Source: Planktothricoides sp. SR001
Lineage (GTDB): Bacteria > Cyanobacteriota > Cyanobacteriia > Cyanobacteriales > Laspinemataceae
Assembly: GCF_001276715.1 (NCBI RefSeq)
Contig: NZ_LIUQ01000005.1
Coordinates: 92,208-156,207 of the forward strand
Direction of reading: 5' to 3'
DNA: 64,000 nt
The notes under the pieces were generated by a model. It was given only the letters and a program-made list of their open reading frames with translations, ran no database searches and had not been told where the DNA came from. The position numbers and the translations under genes are program-made. Positions 8,776 to 18,290 of the stretch are shown here, one piece after another (positions within the stretch are counted from its first letter, which is position 1; each line of letters starts with the position of its first letter).

Positions 8776-9282
8776 CTATAAATGAATCGTGTTGAAGGGG
8801 AAAATACAAGATTAAGACATTACTTAGATCGATTACATAGAGATCGATTACATAGAAAAAATTTTTGTTATTCTAAGTTATTCTAAATCTCGCTTAATGT
8901 TGAAACTATCAGTAAGATTAGTTATTTATTATGTAAGGCATAAAACTGTACCTATTCCATTGACTAACTCTGGCGAGCCACTGGAAACCCTGTCTCCATA
9001 GCATACCAACAATGTGCAACGCCTAATTTTTTAAGTTTTTTTAATGTTTAAGGATCAATTCCTAACCCCTAGCAGGATTAATGCCGGATCAATCATCGGC
9101 ATTTTGGCGATGACCGTTGAACCTAGAAAAAGCGAGGGATATGAAATGCCATCACCGATGGATGAGACCGATGAATGAAGCGGGGAGAGACATTCAACCA
9201 TTGGACAATCGACTCGACTTTTTCCGAATTTTTCCGATTTTTTATAACTTTTTATAACTTTTTATAACTTTTTATGACTTTT
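8776..9282. other. AT-rich non-coding stretch with a 10-bp tandem repeat
   Basis: No convincing gene is present between the group II intron end and the small minus-strand gene. At 9241-9280 the 10-mer TTTATAACTT repeats four times, the last copy with one change (TTTATGACTT). It lies just downstream of the 9283-9606 gene, so it may mark its 3' end. Nothing else stands out. Confidence 0.6.
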
Positions 9283-9606
9283 TTATCCGACTAACACAGG
9301 TTGAGGTTGACGCCAGACTACTTTTTCTACTTGATCTGGGGAAATTTTCAGATCATCAAGCATCTGAAAAGCGCCTCTAACTAGACTGGCATTATTGGTG
9401 GTGGCATAATTTTGAAATAATCTTAACTCTTCGTGCTGCGTCAACCCTCTAAGGTTCACGCTATAAGCCATTTCAATATCCACAAACTCGCCAAATTCGT
9501 CATAAACTTCCACAAACTCTTCAGGGTTTTCGCTATCCGTAGGAACTCCTTGGGGAAAGAGTTCTTGCAGTTCAGGATTTTTGTCGTTGAGAATTAGGTA
9601 ATACAT
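9283..9606 (-). CDS. small acidic protein of unknown function
   Basis: The product has 107 residues and is acidic, with no signal peptide or membrane segment. A good ribosome site (GGAGG, 10 nt upstream on the minus strand) supports the ATG at 9606. The sequence begins MYYLILNDKNPELQELFP and ends QVEKVVWRQPQPVLVG; I do not recognise a domain. It stands alone in the mobile-element region with no operon partner. Composition looks like normal coding sequence, so it is probably real. Confidence 0.6.
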   Translation of the reverse strand: MYYLILNDKNPELQELFPQGVPTDSENPEEFVEVYDEFGEFVDIEMAYSVNLRGLTQHEELRLFQNYATTNNASLVRGAFQMLDDLKISPDQVEKVVWRQPQPVLVG

Positions 9607-9818
9607 TTTTAGCCTCCAGGGTTGAACCTCAAGTTTCAGCGATCGCTAATGACTTTGTATTACATCTGGTCACGAGTCAGGTCAGGACAGAACTAGATAT
9701 TTTAGTCTCTTTTCATCTCTTTTTTTGGAGATATCCTGAATCGGTCTATCAGAGCGACCTCAGACTCGGGTCTACTTCTGAATCACAGATGTTATCATGC
9801 AGTCGAACAGATTGCCAA

Positions 9819-10454
9819 CTATTTTTGCCAACTCTTTGATCCAAACTGGCATCCAGCACCTGGGTGAGTGGCGTATGACTTTCTATTACTTTTAGGTATA
9901 GCGATGATCTCTGAGGATGTCTGGTGCTGGTGGACAGTTTCAGAATCGCACCTATGATCCGGGTCACATTGTTGCCACACTACAGAAAAGTGTTGGAATT
10001 TTTTGCTACTGATTGCTCCTAAGTACAGATTTCCGTCGTTCAGTTTGCCCGGTTGGAACCATCTATAAGTCCAATAGGGGCTGTAAATTTTGGCAGCGGG
10101 CGAATGGGAGAGGTCGGTAATGGTGTGAGATCGCCCACACTCATCAAAATATTTGTATTGGGGCGCTAACCATCCTTTTTTGTCCCGCTTGCCATTGAAC
10201 TTTTTGCAAACTAGCTGTTCTTTTTGTTGCCATTTTAGTTGCTGGATCATCTCCAGACGCGGAGAAGCTGTGTGGCGGCCACCGGCATTTTTTTCTGTAG
10301 TGCCGGAAAAGTCCAGTGTGAGTCGCTTTGGGCTGCCTGACGGCGGGGTTGCGAATCGGGGCATTAAGAAGCATCCGGCAACACAGCGACTTGCGCGACC
10401 TGGACAATCGCAGGATTTGTTCTGTGATGATTGCATCATAGCATTTCTTGCCAC
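9819..10454 (-). pseudogene. possible degraded ORF, unrecognised
   Basis: A minus-strand frame of 211 codons is open here. Only the middle part (QQLKWQQKEQLVCKKF through SPYWTYRWFQPGKLNDG) looks protein-like. Its YW.YRW..GGK-like pattern recalls small proteins found near transposon genes, but this is a weak impression. Codons before and after look out of frame: an overlapping frame (10144-10491, MNSDRGKFLAICGKKCYDAI) has the more credible start and another (9749-9967) a more credible end. One frameshifted gene is a reasonable reading. It may equally be chance open frame. Confidence 0.25.
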
Positions 10455-10459
10455 AGATA

Positions 10460-10994
10460 GCCAGAAATTTCCCGCGATCGCTGTTCATCATCCCAGACCA
10501 AAACCGCCTAAAAAAGCACCATTTTTGCGATTAATTAAATTTGCTTATTTATCAATAAAACGGGTATTTTATTAAAAATTGAAGTAGCAAGTTACTCCCG
10601 ATATTCCAACAATTTTAGATGCATAAATGGCGAACCTATAAGGGGTATGTGCGGGATTTTATCCCAACCAATACCTAACCATTCTTTGACTTATCGCGGC
10701 TTTGAAACATGGGCTAGGGCGCCGTAGCTTTTCCTGCGAGTTTCTTAGTTCTATTCTCCGAATTGTTGTGATTTCCCTCGCTTTTGCAGAGGGCAGGAGT
10801 TTCTATGTCCGAATTTTCCGACAGCAAGGTTGACATGGCCGCATTCAAGGCTTGTGAATGCACAATTTTAGGCCAAAAAGAGTGTATTCCATTAATTCAA
10901 CCATCACTTAATCTCGCGAAGTTGCGGTAATTCTAAAAACTGGGTTCCGAAAAATCACTATCAAAACAAGATTTTAGATTATTACAATTTTACG
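10460..10994. other. non-coding stretch
   Basis: No supported gene, RNA or ordered repeat was found between the degraded ORF region and the small gene at 10995. The sequence is of mixed composition with scattered stops in all frames. Confidence 0.5.
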
Positions 10995-11285
10995 GTGAAA
11001 AAGTGGTGTGGCAGCCCAGAGGCGATTAAAGAGAAGCAGGAACAAGAAGAAAAAGACAAACTCATGCCGGAGATAAAAAGCCAAATGGGAGCAAAGCTAT
11101 CAAAAGAAGATATGGCTCAAATTGAGGAAATTGTCCGAGGAAAAGCAAAAGAGACAAAAGTTAAAAATCCTACGTCTAACCAAGCCAAGAAGAAGTGGCA
11201 GCGGTTAATAAATTCTCGCGTCGCTGCGAAGTGCGTTGAAATGCTGTGGCAAGCTTTGGTGGATGAGATTTATCCCAAGGCATAG
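10995..11285 (+). CDS. small charged helical protein, unknown function
   Basis: The product has 96 residues and is very rich in Lys and Glu, predicted mostly helical (KEKQEQEEKDKLMPEIKSQM, then a basic tail around KKKWQRLINSRVAAKC). The first codon used is a GTG; no strong ribosome site is visible, so the start is uncertain and Met24 is an alternative. A terminator-like hairpin follows 15 bp after the stop, which supports a real transcription unit. I do not recognise the family. It could be a nucleic-acid-binding accessory protein judging by charge, but that is only a guess. Confidence 0.45.
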   Translation: MKKWCGSPEAIKEKQEQEEKDKLMPEIKSQMGAKLSKEDMAQIEEIVRGKAKETKVKNPTSNQAKKKWQRLINSRVAAKCVEMLWQALVDEIYPKA

Positions 11286-11300
11286 TCTGCTATTCTGAGA

Positions 11301-11360
11301 AAGAACGGATCCTTTTTTAAGGTGCTTGTCAGCCTAAACAGAGGATCCGTTCTTTTTTTT
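11301..11360 (+). terminator. rho-independent-like terminator after the 10995-11285 gene
   Basis: AAGAACGGATCC (11301-11312) is complementary to GGATCCGTTCTT (11343-11354), followed by a T tract (to 11360). The 12-bp stem is perfect but the loop is about 30 nt, longer than usual. It lies between the small plus-strand gene and the minus-strand GGDEF remnant and could serve both. Confidence 0.65.
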
Positions 11361-11372
11361 GGTTTTTTGACC

Positions 11373-12032
11373 CTAAACAAACAAGACCGCAAATAGATTG
11401 GGGGATGCTTGGTGGGATGCTTGGTGAGATGCTTGGTGGTTACGTGCAATAGCTTCGGTTAATTTGTTCATAAACCAAGCGCGATTGGGCAAGCAAGTCA
11501 GGGGATGGTGGAAAGCCATATATAAAAGTTCTTCTTGGGCTTTTTCCCGCTGGATAATTTCTTGTTTTAGCTGCTGCTGTGCCAGGTTGATTTGTCTATT
11601 TAAATCCAGGGATTCCTGAAGTTTATATTCGAGTTCAGCGGTTTTTGCTGCGAGTTTTTGTTCTATTTTTATAGTTAGGCAATGGTTTTGTTATTGTAAA
11701 TATTTTAAGTTTAATTTATGCTTTAAAATTAAAATAATAAAATATCGCAGTAAAACATATTTTATGATAAAAATATTTACTTAGTAAATATTTTTATCTA
11801 ATCAGCTATTTAATCTTATATAATAATAAAAAATACTGGGATATTGCCTTGGAGTTTTTTTTTATTTTTCACAAAGGACATAGCCAGACATTTCTGGCCT
11901 TTTGATATAAAATTAGATGAGTTTGCTTGGGTTGAATTAGAGGCGCTGGCAGGATTGATGGCTTGATAAAATATCCTGAAAAATTTGAGAATTTTACAGG
12001 CTATCATCAACGATTAAAATCTCTGCTTTCAT
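11373..12032 (-). pseudogene. response regulator-GGDEF (diguanylate cyclase) remnant
   Basis: On the minus strand a start at 12032 reads MKAEILIVDDSL, the first strand of a receiver domain with its acidic pair, then hits a stop and reads on as FQDILSSHQSCQRL with further stops. After an AT-rich gap, 11690-11373 gives a coiled linker (KTAELEYKLQES...QREKAQEELLYMAF) leading into HHPLTCLPNRAWFMNKL, the standard start of a GGDEF domain (usually HDPLTGLPNR), and LFAVLFV, where the strand normally continues into DLDRFK but ends in TAG. A triplicated HQAS motif near 11400-11425 comes from a small tandem duplication. The active GGDEF loop itself is absent. The parent was a PleD-like c-di-GMP synthase. 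Confidence 0.75.
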
Positions 12033-12773
12033 AGGTTTTTTTATGGCTATAAATTGGGATAAATTGAATTTTCTTTTTTTAACGGTTAATCAAGGGAGCG
12101 CATCTAATGTTTTTAAGATTTTGGCACAACACTTGGCACAACAGTCAGAGCCAAGCGCCGCCACTATGTTGAATGATGGACATTCTAAACCGATGGATGG
12201 CACTTAGAGGATTGGCGGTGCAAAGATGAAGAGACAGCGGTTTGAGATCCCGTGGGTGATGGCACCCAGCCCCAGATATCAGATTTCAATCTAGAAAATG
12301 CGGTGTAGGGGCGCTTCGGGAAGTAGGGGCGCTTCGGGAAGCACCCCATGAAAAAAATTTTAATTTGCAGATAGTTGGATCGCTAGATTTAAATTTTAAC
12401 GGTATCAGGCATTTCTGGGATCATCGGTCTAGATATCCCTCTAGAGCGGGGATTCTAAGCGGTGACGATCGCGGCTGCAATTCCTGCAATTTCTACTTTA
12501 TGTGTTTATGTGGAATGGCGATCGCTTCCAGGGGACTGGAGTCGGCGAAAACCGATGCCGTTGCTCGGACTGTTGCGATCGCCCCTGACCAATAGCCGAA
12601 CCCCGCGAATGTTAACCCCCACATCTGTCAAAGATTTTTTCCTAGGCCAATGGGCTTTGAATAGTTTAATAAAAATATAGACATCCATAGACAGGCATTT
12701 GACAAATATTGAAAAATGTTATCCTACGGAGGTAGGTAGGTGATGAACAATGGAACGTCATAAAGAGAAAACA
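12033..12773. other. non-coding stretch with short dispersed repeats
   Basis: No supported gene lies here. A direct repeat GTAGGGGCGCTTCGGGAA occurs twice in tandem at about 12305-12341, part of a GTAGGGGCG family scattered through the window. Overlapping open frames at 12365-12680 lack start signals and protein-like composition. The last 90 bases (ATCCTACGGAGGTAGGTAGG near 12720-12740) may be the left end of the IS200/IS605-type element whose TnpB remnant follows. Confidence 0.5.
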
Positions 12774-12775
12774 AG

Positions 12776-13381
12776 ATGCAGCTAGTCGAAAGACACCATT
12801 ACAAGAAGACTCATAAGTATTGGCAAGAGTGTGATACCTTGTGCTTTAAAGCCAAGAATCTTTACAATCTCTGTAACTACTATATGAGGCAGCGATTCTT
12901 TAAGACGGGCAAGGTCTGGTCTAACGCCAAATTGTATCACTTAGTAGCTGATAATGATGCCTATAAACAAATGCCTTAGACCAAAATAGCTTGCTCTTTA
13001 ATTAGGCAGGTTTGCCAAGCTTGGACTGGGTACTTTAAAGCCCACAAGGACTGGGAAATTCACCCTGATAAGTATATATCCGAACCAAAAATACCCAAGT
13101 ACATAGACAACTTGAAGGGACGTTATTCCGTTCTCTATAAAGGGTCTGATGCCATCTACAAAAGACCTCTAGCCGAGGTAATTTGTCACCTATCTCAGAG
13201 TGGCATCAAGATAAAAATGTACCAAGCTAAAAAACCAATTCAAGCTAGAATCGCCCCGAAAAATGGCGGCTATTTGATTGAAGCGGTGTATGAGGTCGAA
13301 GAGCCTTCAAAAAAAGAAAGCAATGAAATAATTGCGGGGATTGACTTAGGGGTAGATAACTTAGTGGCTTTAAGCTGTTAA
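12776..13381 (+). pseudogene. TnpB (IS200/IS605 OrfB), truncated and interrupted by a stop
   Basis: The start MQLVERHHYKKTHKYW is typical of TnpB, the RNA-guided nuclease of IS200/IS605 elements and relative of Cas12. The frame meets TAG at 12977-12979, then resumes in the same phase as TKIACSLIRQVCQAWTGYFK and continues to IAGIDLGVDNLVALSC, the first RuvC motif with its catalytic Asp. It stops there; the remaining RuvC motifs and zinc finger are missing. No TnpA is nearby. The element is dead, and its right end and guide RNA region are not visible. Confidence 0.9.
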
Positions 13382-13579
13382 AATGATCGCCTAAAATAAT
13401 CGCCAGAAAAGTAATGCGATCGTCAAGCCCAACAATTTCAGATTGATCAATGTTTTCGGAGACTTCAGAGCATTCTCTGACTAAATAAATCAGCATCACC
13501 CTTGAAAGTCGTGATAACGTGATGGCGATATCGCTGTTTAACCCGTTGTGGATTCACCAAATTGTACTCACCAGATTGT

Positions 13580-16414
13580 ATGAATGACCATTCTCAGCTA
13601 GATTCTCAATTTGCTTGGCATACTTTGGCAGTGCCTCAGACGCTTGAACGTTTAGAAACCAATGCCCAGATCGGTTTAACTTTACAGCAGGTATCCGCCA
13701 GACAAGCTCAATTCGGCCCTAATGAAATTCAAGAAACCGGTGGTCGCACCCCTTTAGAAATTTTAATTGACCAGTTCACTAACGTGATGCTATTAATGCT
13801 GATCGCGGTGGCATTTGTGTCAGGAATTTTAGATATCCAAGATGGGGACTTTCCCAAAGACGCGATCGCCATATTCCTAATCGTCATCCTCAATGGCGTA
13901 CTGGGTTATCTGCAAGAAAGCCGTGCGGAAAAAGCCTTAGCCGCTTTAAAAAACATGGCCTCGCCCTTAGTGGTCACGATCCGCGACGGCAAAACTGTGG
14001 AAATATCCGCCAAAGAGTTGGTGCCCGGAGATGTGATACTTCTAGAAGCTGGGGTGCAGGTGAGTGCCGATAGTCGGGTGATCGAAGCCTCGAACCTGCA
14101 AGTCCGGGAAGCCGCCCTCACCGGGGAAGCCCAAGGGGTGACGAAACAGCCAAATGTCACCCTGCCAGAAAATATCAGCTTAGGCGATCGCCTCAACCTA
14201 GTTTATCAAGGCACCGAGGTAGTCTTTGGTCGGGGGAAAGCGGTGGTGATCAATACCGGCATGAACACCGAACTCGGACGCATTGCCGCGATGATCCAGG
14301 GGGTAGAAAGTGAGCCCACCCCCCTACAACAGCGGATGACCCAACTGGGGAATGTTCTGGTCACAGGTTCTTTGATTTTAGTGGCCTTGGTGGTGGTCGG
14401 CGGCACCATTGCCAACCAAAGTGCTTTTCGGGACTTATTAGAAATCTCCCTAAGTATGGCCGTGGCGGTGGTTCCCGAAGGCTTGCCCGCTGTGATTACC
14501 GTAACCTTGGCCTTGGGCACCCAAAGAATGGTCAAGCGCAATGCCTTAATTCGCAAACTTCCCGCTGTGGAAACCCTGGGCTCGGTGACGACCATTTGTT
14601 CCGACAAAACCGGCACCTTGACCCAAAATAAAATGGTGGTGCAAAAGGTGCAAACCGCCAGTTATAGCTTATTTGTCACCGGGGATGGCTATGAACCTTT
14701 AGGGGAATTTAAACTGGAAAATTCCTCTAGCAATGGTCGCGTCCCAGCAATGGCCAGCGAACAGCTACAAAACGATCCAGAAGTGCGATCGCTTCTCCTC
14801 AGTTGCGTCCTTTGTAACGATGCTCAGTTACAGGAAGAAAAGCAGCAATGGACGATTCTCGGCGACCCCACCGAAGGCGCCCTCTTAGCTCTGGCTGCCA
14901 AAGCCCAATTAGATCGACAAAAATTAAGCCGTCAAATGCCCAGGGTCAATGAATTTCCCTTTTCCTCAGAAACCAAGCGCATGAGCACCATTTGTAAGCA
15001 GCCATCTGCCGTTGGCGAAGCCTGCCGGATGGCATTAGGTGCTTATGCCATGTACACCAAAGGCTCCCCAGAGTTGACCTTAGACCGCTGTACCCAAATT
15101 CAACAAGGAGAGGAAATTCAACCCCTGACGGCGGAAAAACGAAAGGAAATTTTAGATCAGAATAATCTGATGGCGGCTCAAGGCTTGCGGGTCTTGGGAT
15201 TTGCCTATAAGCCCCTCACCGACGTATTTCCCGCTGACACCAGCCAAGATCAAGCGGAAAAACAGTTAGTCTGGCTGGGCTTAGTCGGGATGCTCGATGC
15301 CCCCCGTCCCGAAGTCCGCACCGCTGTCGCCAAATGTCGCCAAGCGGGAATTCGTCCGGTGATGATTACCGGAGATCACCCCCTGACCGCTAAGGCGATC
15401 GCCTCTGACCTGGGCATTGCCCAAAGCGGCGATCGCGTCCTAATTGGTCAAGAATTAGAACAACTCAGTCAACCGGAACTAGAACAGCAAGTTGAGCGAG
15501 TCAGCGTCTATGCGCGAGTATCCCCAGAACATAAACTACGCATTGTCAAAGCCCTGCAAAGTCGCGGTCAATTCGTGGCCATGACCGGGGATGGGGTCAA
15601 CGACGCCCCCGCCTTGAAACAAGCAGATATTGGTATTGCGATGGGCATCACGGGCACCGATGTCAGCAAAGAAGCCAGTGATATGGTGCTCCTGGATGAT
15701 AACTTTGCCACCATTGTGGCCGCTACCGAAGAAGGGCGAGTAGTCTACAGCAACATTCGCCGATTCATTAAATATATTCTCGGTTCCAATATTGGCGAAG
15801 TGCTCACCATTGCCTCTGCCCCCTTATTGCTACCCGTGGCGGATGTCCCCCTGACTCCATTGCAAATTCTCTGGATGAACTTAGTCACCGACGGCTTTCC
15901 CGCCCTTGCCCTCGCCGTGGAACCCCCCGAACCGGATGTAATGAAAACTCCACCGAATAGTCCCCGGGAGAGTATCTTTGCCAGAGGATTGGGACTCTAT
16001 ATGGTGCGAATTGGGATTATTTTTGCTATTTTGACCATTACCCTAATGGGTTGGTCTTATGACCATGCCACCAAGAATTACAATGAGATTCTTCAGCCGG
16101 ATCGGTGGAAAACAATGGTCTTTACAACTCTGTGTATTGCCCAAATGGGACACGCGATCGCGGTTCGTTCTAAAACTCGCTTAACCATCGAAGTCAACCC
16201 CTTTTCTAATCCTTATGTATTGGGGGCGGTGGTGATTACCACCATTCTTCAATTAATGCTAATTTATGTCGAACCCTTGCGGAATTTCTTTGGCACTCAA
16301 GTGATCGATGGATTAGAGTTACTCGTTTGCCTCGGATTTAGTGTTTTAATGTTTGTCTGGATTGAGTTGGAAAAACTCTTTGTCCGCTGGTATAAATCCC
16401 GGAAAAAGGCTTAG
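13580..16414 (+). CDS. P-type Ca2+-transporting ATPase (P2 type, PacL-like)
   Basis: The product has 944 residues from the ATG at 13580 (an upstream TTG at 13562 is less likely). It has an N-terminal cation-ATPase domain ([20 protein letters not shown]), the actuator motif LTGEAQ, the M4 motif VPEGLPA, which marks P2A/P2B-like calcium pumps, the phosphorylation site SDKTGTLT, the nucleotide-binding region and the hinge [12 protein letters not shown]. About ten membrane segments are visible, with the last four after [22 protein letters not shown]. It would pump divalent cations, most likely Ca2+, out of the cytoplasm with ATP. It stands alone between the TnpB remnant and recF. Mg2+ or Mn2+ transport cannot be excluded. 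Confidence 0.93.
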   Translation: MNDHSQLDSQFAWHTLAVPQTLERLETNAQIGLTLQQVSARQAQFGPNEIQETGGRTPLEILIDQFTNVMLLMLIAVAFVSGILDIQDGDFPKDAIAIFLIVILNGVLGYLQESRAEKALAALKNMASPLVVTIRDGKTVEISAKELVPGDVILLEAGVQVSADSRVIEASNLQVREAALTGEAQGVTKQPNVTLPENISLGDRLNLVYQGTEVVFGRGKAVVINTGMNTELGRIAAMIQGVESEPTPLQQRMTQLGNVLVTGSLILVALVVVGGTIANQSAFRDLLEISLSMAVAVVPEGLPAVITVTLALGTQRMVKRNALIRKLPAVETLGSVTTICSDKTGTLTQNKMVVQKVQTASYSLFVTGDGYEPLGEFKLENSSSNGRVPAMASEQLQNDPEVRSLLLSCVLCNDAQLQEEKQQWTILGDPTEGALLALAAKAQLDRQKLSRQMPRVNEFPFSSETKRMSTICKQPSAVGEACRMALGAYAMYTKGSPELTLDRCTQIQQGEEIQPLTAEKRKEILDQNNLMAAQGLRVLGFAYKPLTDVFPADTSQDQAEKQLVWLGLVGMLDAPRPEVRTAVAKCRQAGIRPVMITGDHPLTAKAIASDLGIAQSGDRVLIGQELEQLSQPELEQQVERVSVYARVSPEHKLRIVKALQSRGQFVAMTGDGVNDAPALKQADIGIAMGITGTDVSKEASDMVLLDDNFATIVAATEEGRVVYSNIRRFIKYILGSNIGEVLTIASAPLLLPVADVPLTPLQILWMNLVTDGFPALALAVEPPEPDVMKTPPNSPRESIFARGLGLYMVRIGIIFAILTITLMGWSYDHATKNYNEILQPDRWKTMVFTTLCIAQMGHAIAVRSKTRLTIEVNPFSNPYVLGAVVITTILQLMLIYVEPLRNFFGTQVIDGLELLVCLGFSVLMFVWIELEKLFVRWYKSRKKA

Positions 16415-16440
16415 GATAAATCTCAGCAAAATTAATTATG

Positions 16441-16626
16441 TAGCAGGGTGGGCAAAATTTGGACTGAAAAATTTTTTGTAATTATGTAGGGTGGGCAATT
16501 TTTTGCCCACCTTACGCAAAAGTAAAACTGATACAGGTAGGGTGGGCAATTTTTTGCCCACCTTACGCAAAAGTAAAACTGATACAGGTAGGGTGGGCAA
16601 TTTTTTGCCCACCCTACGCAAAAGCT
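16441..16626. repeat. tandem copies of the GTAGGGTGGGC palindrome
   Basis: Three copies of a roughly 60-bp unit (GGTAGGGTGGGCAATTTTTT, GCCCACC, then GCAAAAGTAAAACTGATACA), plus a degenerate first copy, fill the gap between the ATPase and recF. Each unit contains the inverted repeat GGTGGGCAA-TTTTTTGCCCACC and could form a hairpin; the array may also end transcription of the ATPase gene. The minus-strand open frame over it is only a by-product of the repeat. Confidence 0.9.
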
Positions 16627-16639
16627 ACTATTTTCAAGA

Positions 16640-17773
16640 ATGTATATTAAAAATATCTACTTAAAACATTTTCGCAACTATCAAGAACAACCCTTAGAAT
16701 TTTCTTCCGTAAAAAATATTTTACTGGGAGAAAATGCCCAAGGAAAAACAAATTTACTCGAAGCGGTAGGGTTGCTCTCTACCTTAAAAACCAACCGGGC
16801 TAGACGCGATCGCGACCTGATTTTGCACGGAGAAAATATCAGCCAAATTGCCAGCACCATTAACCGGGAAACCGCCCCCATTGAATTAGCCATCACCCTA
16901 CGCCATAGCGGACAACGCACCTGTACCATTAATGGCGAAGGTTCGCGCAGGCAGATGGATTTTATCGGCCTATTAAATATTGTCCAATTTTCCAGCTTAG
17001 ACTTAGATTTAGTCCGGGGAGGCCCGGAACAACGGCGCAATTGGTTGGATGAATTATTAATCCAACTTGAACCAATTTACGCCCATATTTTACAACAATA
17101 TAATAAAGTCTTGCGCCAAAGAAATGCCCTGTTAAAAGAATTAAAAAAACAAGAGCATATCTTAAACTCCCAAAAATCACAATTGGCTTTATGGGATGCC
17201 CAATTAGCCACCCTAGGCGCCCGAGTCACCGTCAGGCGATCGCGGGCTTTACAGCGACTCGCCCCCATTGCCGAAACCGGACATCATGCCATCAGCGGTC
17301 ACAGCGAAACCTTAGAAATTAAATATTTACCCAACATCGAAGCCATGCAAGACCCCACAGTCCGGGAGTCTGCCCAAAAAGCTGAACTGGCTTTCTTGGC
17401 AAAAATCCAAAGTCGGGCGATCGCCGAACAACACCAAGGCACCAGCTTAGTCGGGCCACACCGTGACGAAATTGCCTTTTTTCTCAACCAGCAACCTGTC
17501 CGGCAATTTGCCTCCCACGGACAACAACGCACCCTAGTCTTATCTCTCAAACTCGCCGAACTCAAACTCATCGAAGAAGTCGTCGGCGAACCCCCGGTAC
17601 TCCTCCTGGATGATGTCCTCGCCGAACTCGACCCCAAAAGGCAAAACCAACTATTTCATACCCTTGGCGATCGCTTTCAAACCCTGATCACCACCACCCA
17701 CCTTGACCAATTCGCCCAACAGTGGATCGACGCCGCCCAAATTTTCACCGTCAAAAGCGGTCAAATTTTCTGA
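16640..17773 (+). CDS. recF: DNA replication/repair protein RecF
   Basis: The product has 377 residues, the normal RecF length. It begins MYIKNIYLKHFRNY, with Walker A GENAQGKTN around residues 31-39, the QRTLVLSLKLAEL signature near 292-306, and Walker B with the D-loop PPVLLLDDVLAELDPKRQ. RecF is an SMC-like ATPase that helps load RecA at single-strand gaps with RecO and RecR. It is not next to dnaA/dnaN/gyrB here, which is common in cyanobacteria. It starts 14 bp after the palindromic repeat array, so its promoter probably lies in or before the repeats. Confidence 0.97.
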   Translation: MYIKNIYLKHFRNYQEQPLEFSSVKNILLGENAQGKTNLLEAVGLLSTLKTNRARRDRDLILHGENISQIASTINRETAPIELAITLRHSGQRTCTINGEGSRRQMDFIGLLNIVQFSSLDLDLVRGGPEQRRNWLDELLIQLEPIYAHILQQYNKVLRQRNALLKELKKQEHILNSQKSQLALWDAQLATLGARVTVRRSRALQRLAPIAETGHHAISGHSETLEIKYLPNIEAMQDPTVRESAQKAELAFLAKIQSRAIAEQHQGTSLVGPHRDEIAFFLNQQPVRQFASHGQQRTLVLSLKLAELKLIEEVVGEPPVLLLDDVLAELDPKRQNQLFHTLGDRFQTLITTTHLDQFAQQWIDAAQIFTVKSGQIF

Positions 17774-17777
17774 TAAT

Positions 17778-17900
17778 TTCAATTATCTGTTGGTTGTTAT
17801 TTGTTGGTTGTTATTTGTTGGTTGTTATTTGTTGGTTGTTATTTGTTGGGTAGGGATTCTTTGGGTAGGGATTCTTTGTTTGTTGTTTGTTATCCGTTAG
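17778..17900. repeat. TTGTTGGTTGTTAT-type tandem repeat
   Basis: After recF a 16-bp unit (TTGTTGGTTGTTATTT-like) repeats about five times, followed by a 15-bp direct repeat GGGTAGGGATTCTTT twice. Similar G/T-rich repeats occur at 29.8 and 51.2 kb, so this is a genome repeat family of simple-sequence type. Confidence 0.9.
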
Positions 17901-17999
17901 ACAAGAATGCTTTGCTTTCATTATAAAAAGCCTCATCCGTTGCCACATTCGGGGCAACCACCGCAAAAAAAAGGAATTGCCCCTACCATCCTCACACTA

Positions 18000-18290
18000 A
18001 TCCGCTTACTATTGCGATGTAGTTAATGGGTGGGTTACGGACGGATGGAATTAAGGTTAATTGTTTTTCCCTCAAATTTCCGCGAACACACCCTACATTT
18101 ACTATTACGATGTAGTTAATGGGTGGGTTACGGCTGGAATTAAGGTTAATTTTTTTTCCCTCAAATTTCCGCGAACACACCCTACGTTTACTACATTTAC
18201 TACTGGTGCGTTACGGCTGGAATTAAGGTTAATTGTTTTTCCCTCAAATAATTGCCAACCTAACACACCCTACGTTTACTAATTTCTGAT
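18000..18290. repeat. three imperfect copies of a roughly 100-bp repeat
   Basis: Units share GTAGTTAATGGGTGGGTTACGG or TGCGTTACGGCTGG, GGAATTAAGGTTAATTG, TTTTTCCCTCAAAT and ACACACCCTACG, starting near 18004, 18101 and 18195. The third copy is diverged in the middle and runs into the 3' end of the minus-strand kinase gene, supplying its last codons (RRVC) and stop. The sequence is non-coding otherwise. Confidence 0.85.

Noticed and set aside
12365..12688. Three overlapping 60-76 codon frames on both strands
   Set aside because: No ribosome sites, unusual composition and mutual overlap; no one of them is supported.
13245..13499. Minus-strand frame of 84 codons between TnpB and the Ca2+-ATPase
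   Set aside because: Half overlaps the TnpB remnant antisense. The part at 13390-13499 looks somewhat protein-like (LIYLVRECSEVSENIDQSE) but has no support beyond that; it may be another gene remnant.
16436..16621. Minus-strand frame with VGKKLPTLPVSVLLLRK repeats
   Set aside because: It is a by-product of the tandem palindrome repeats.
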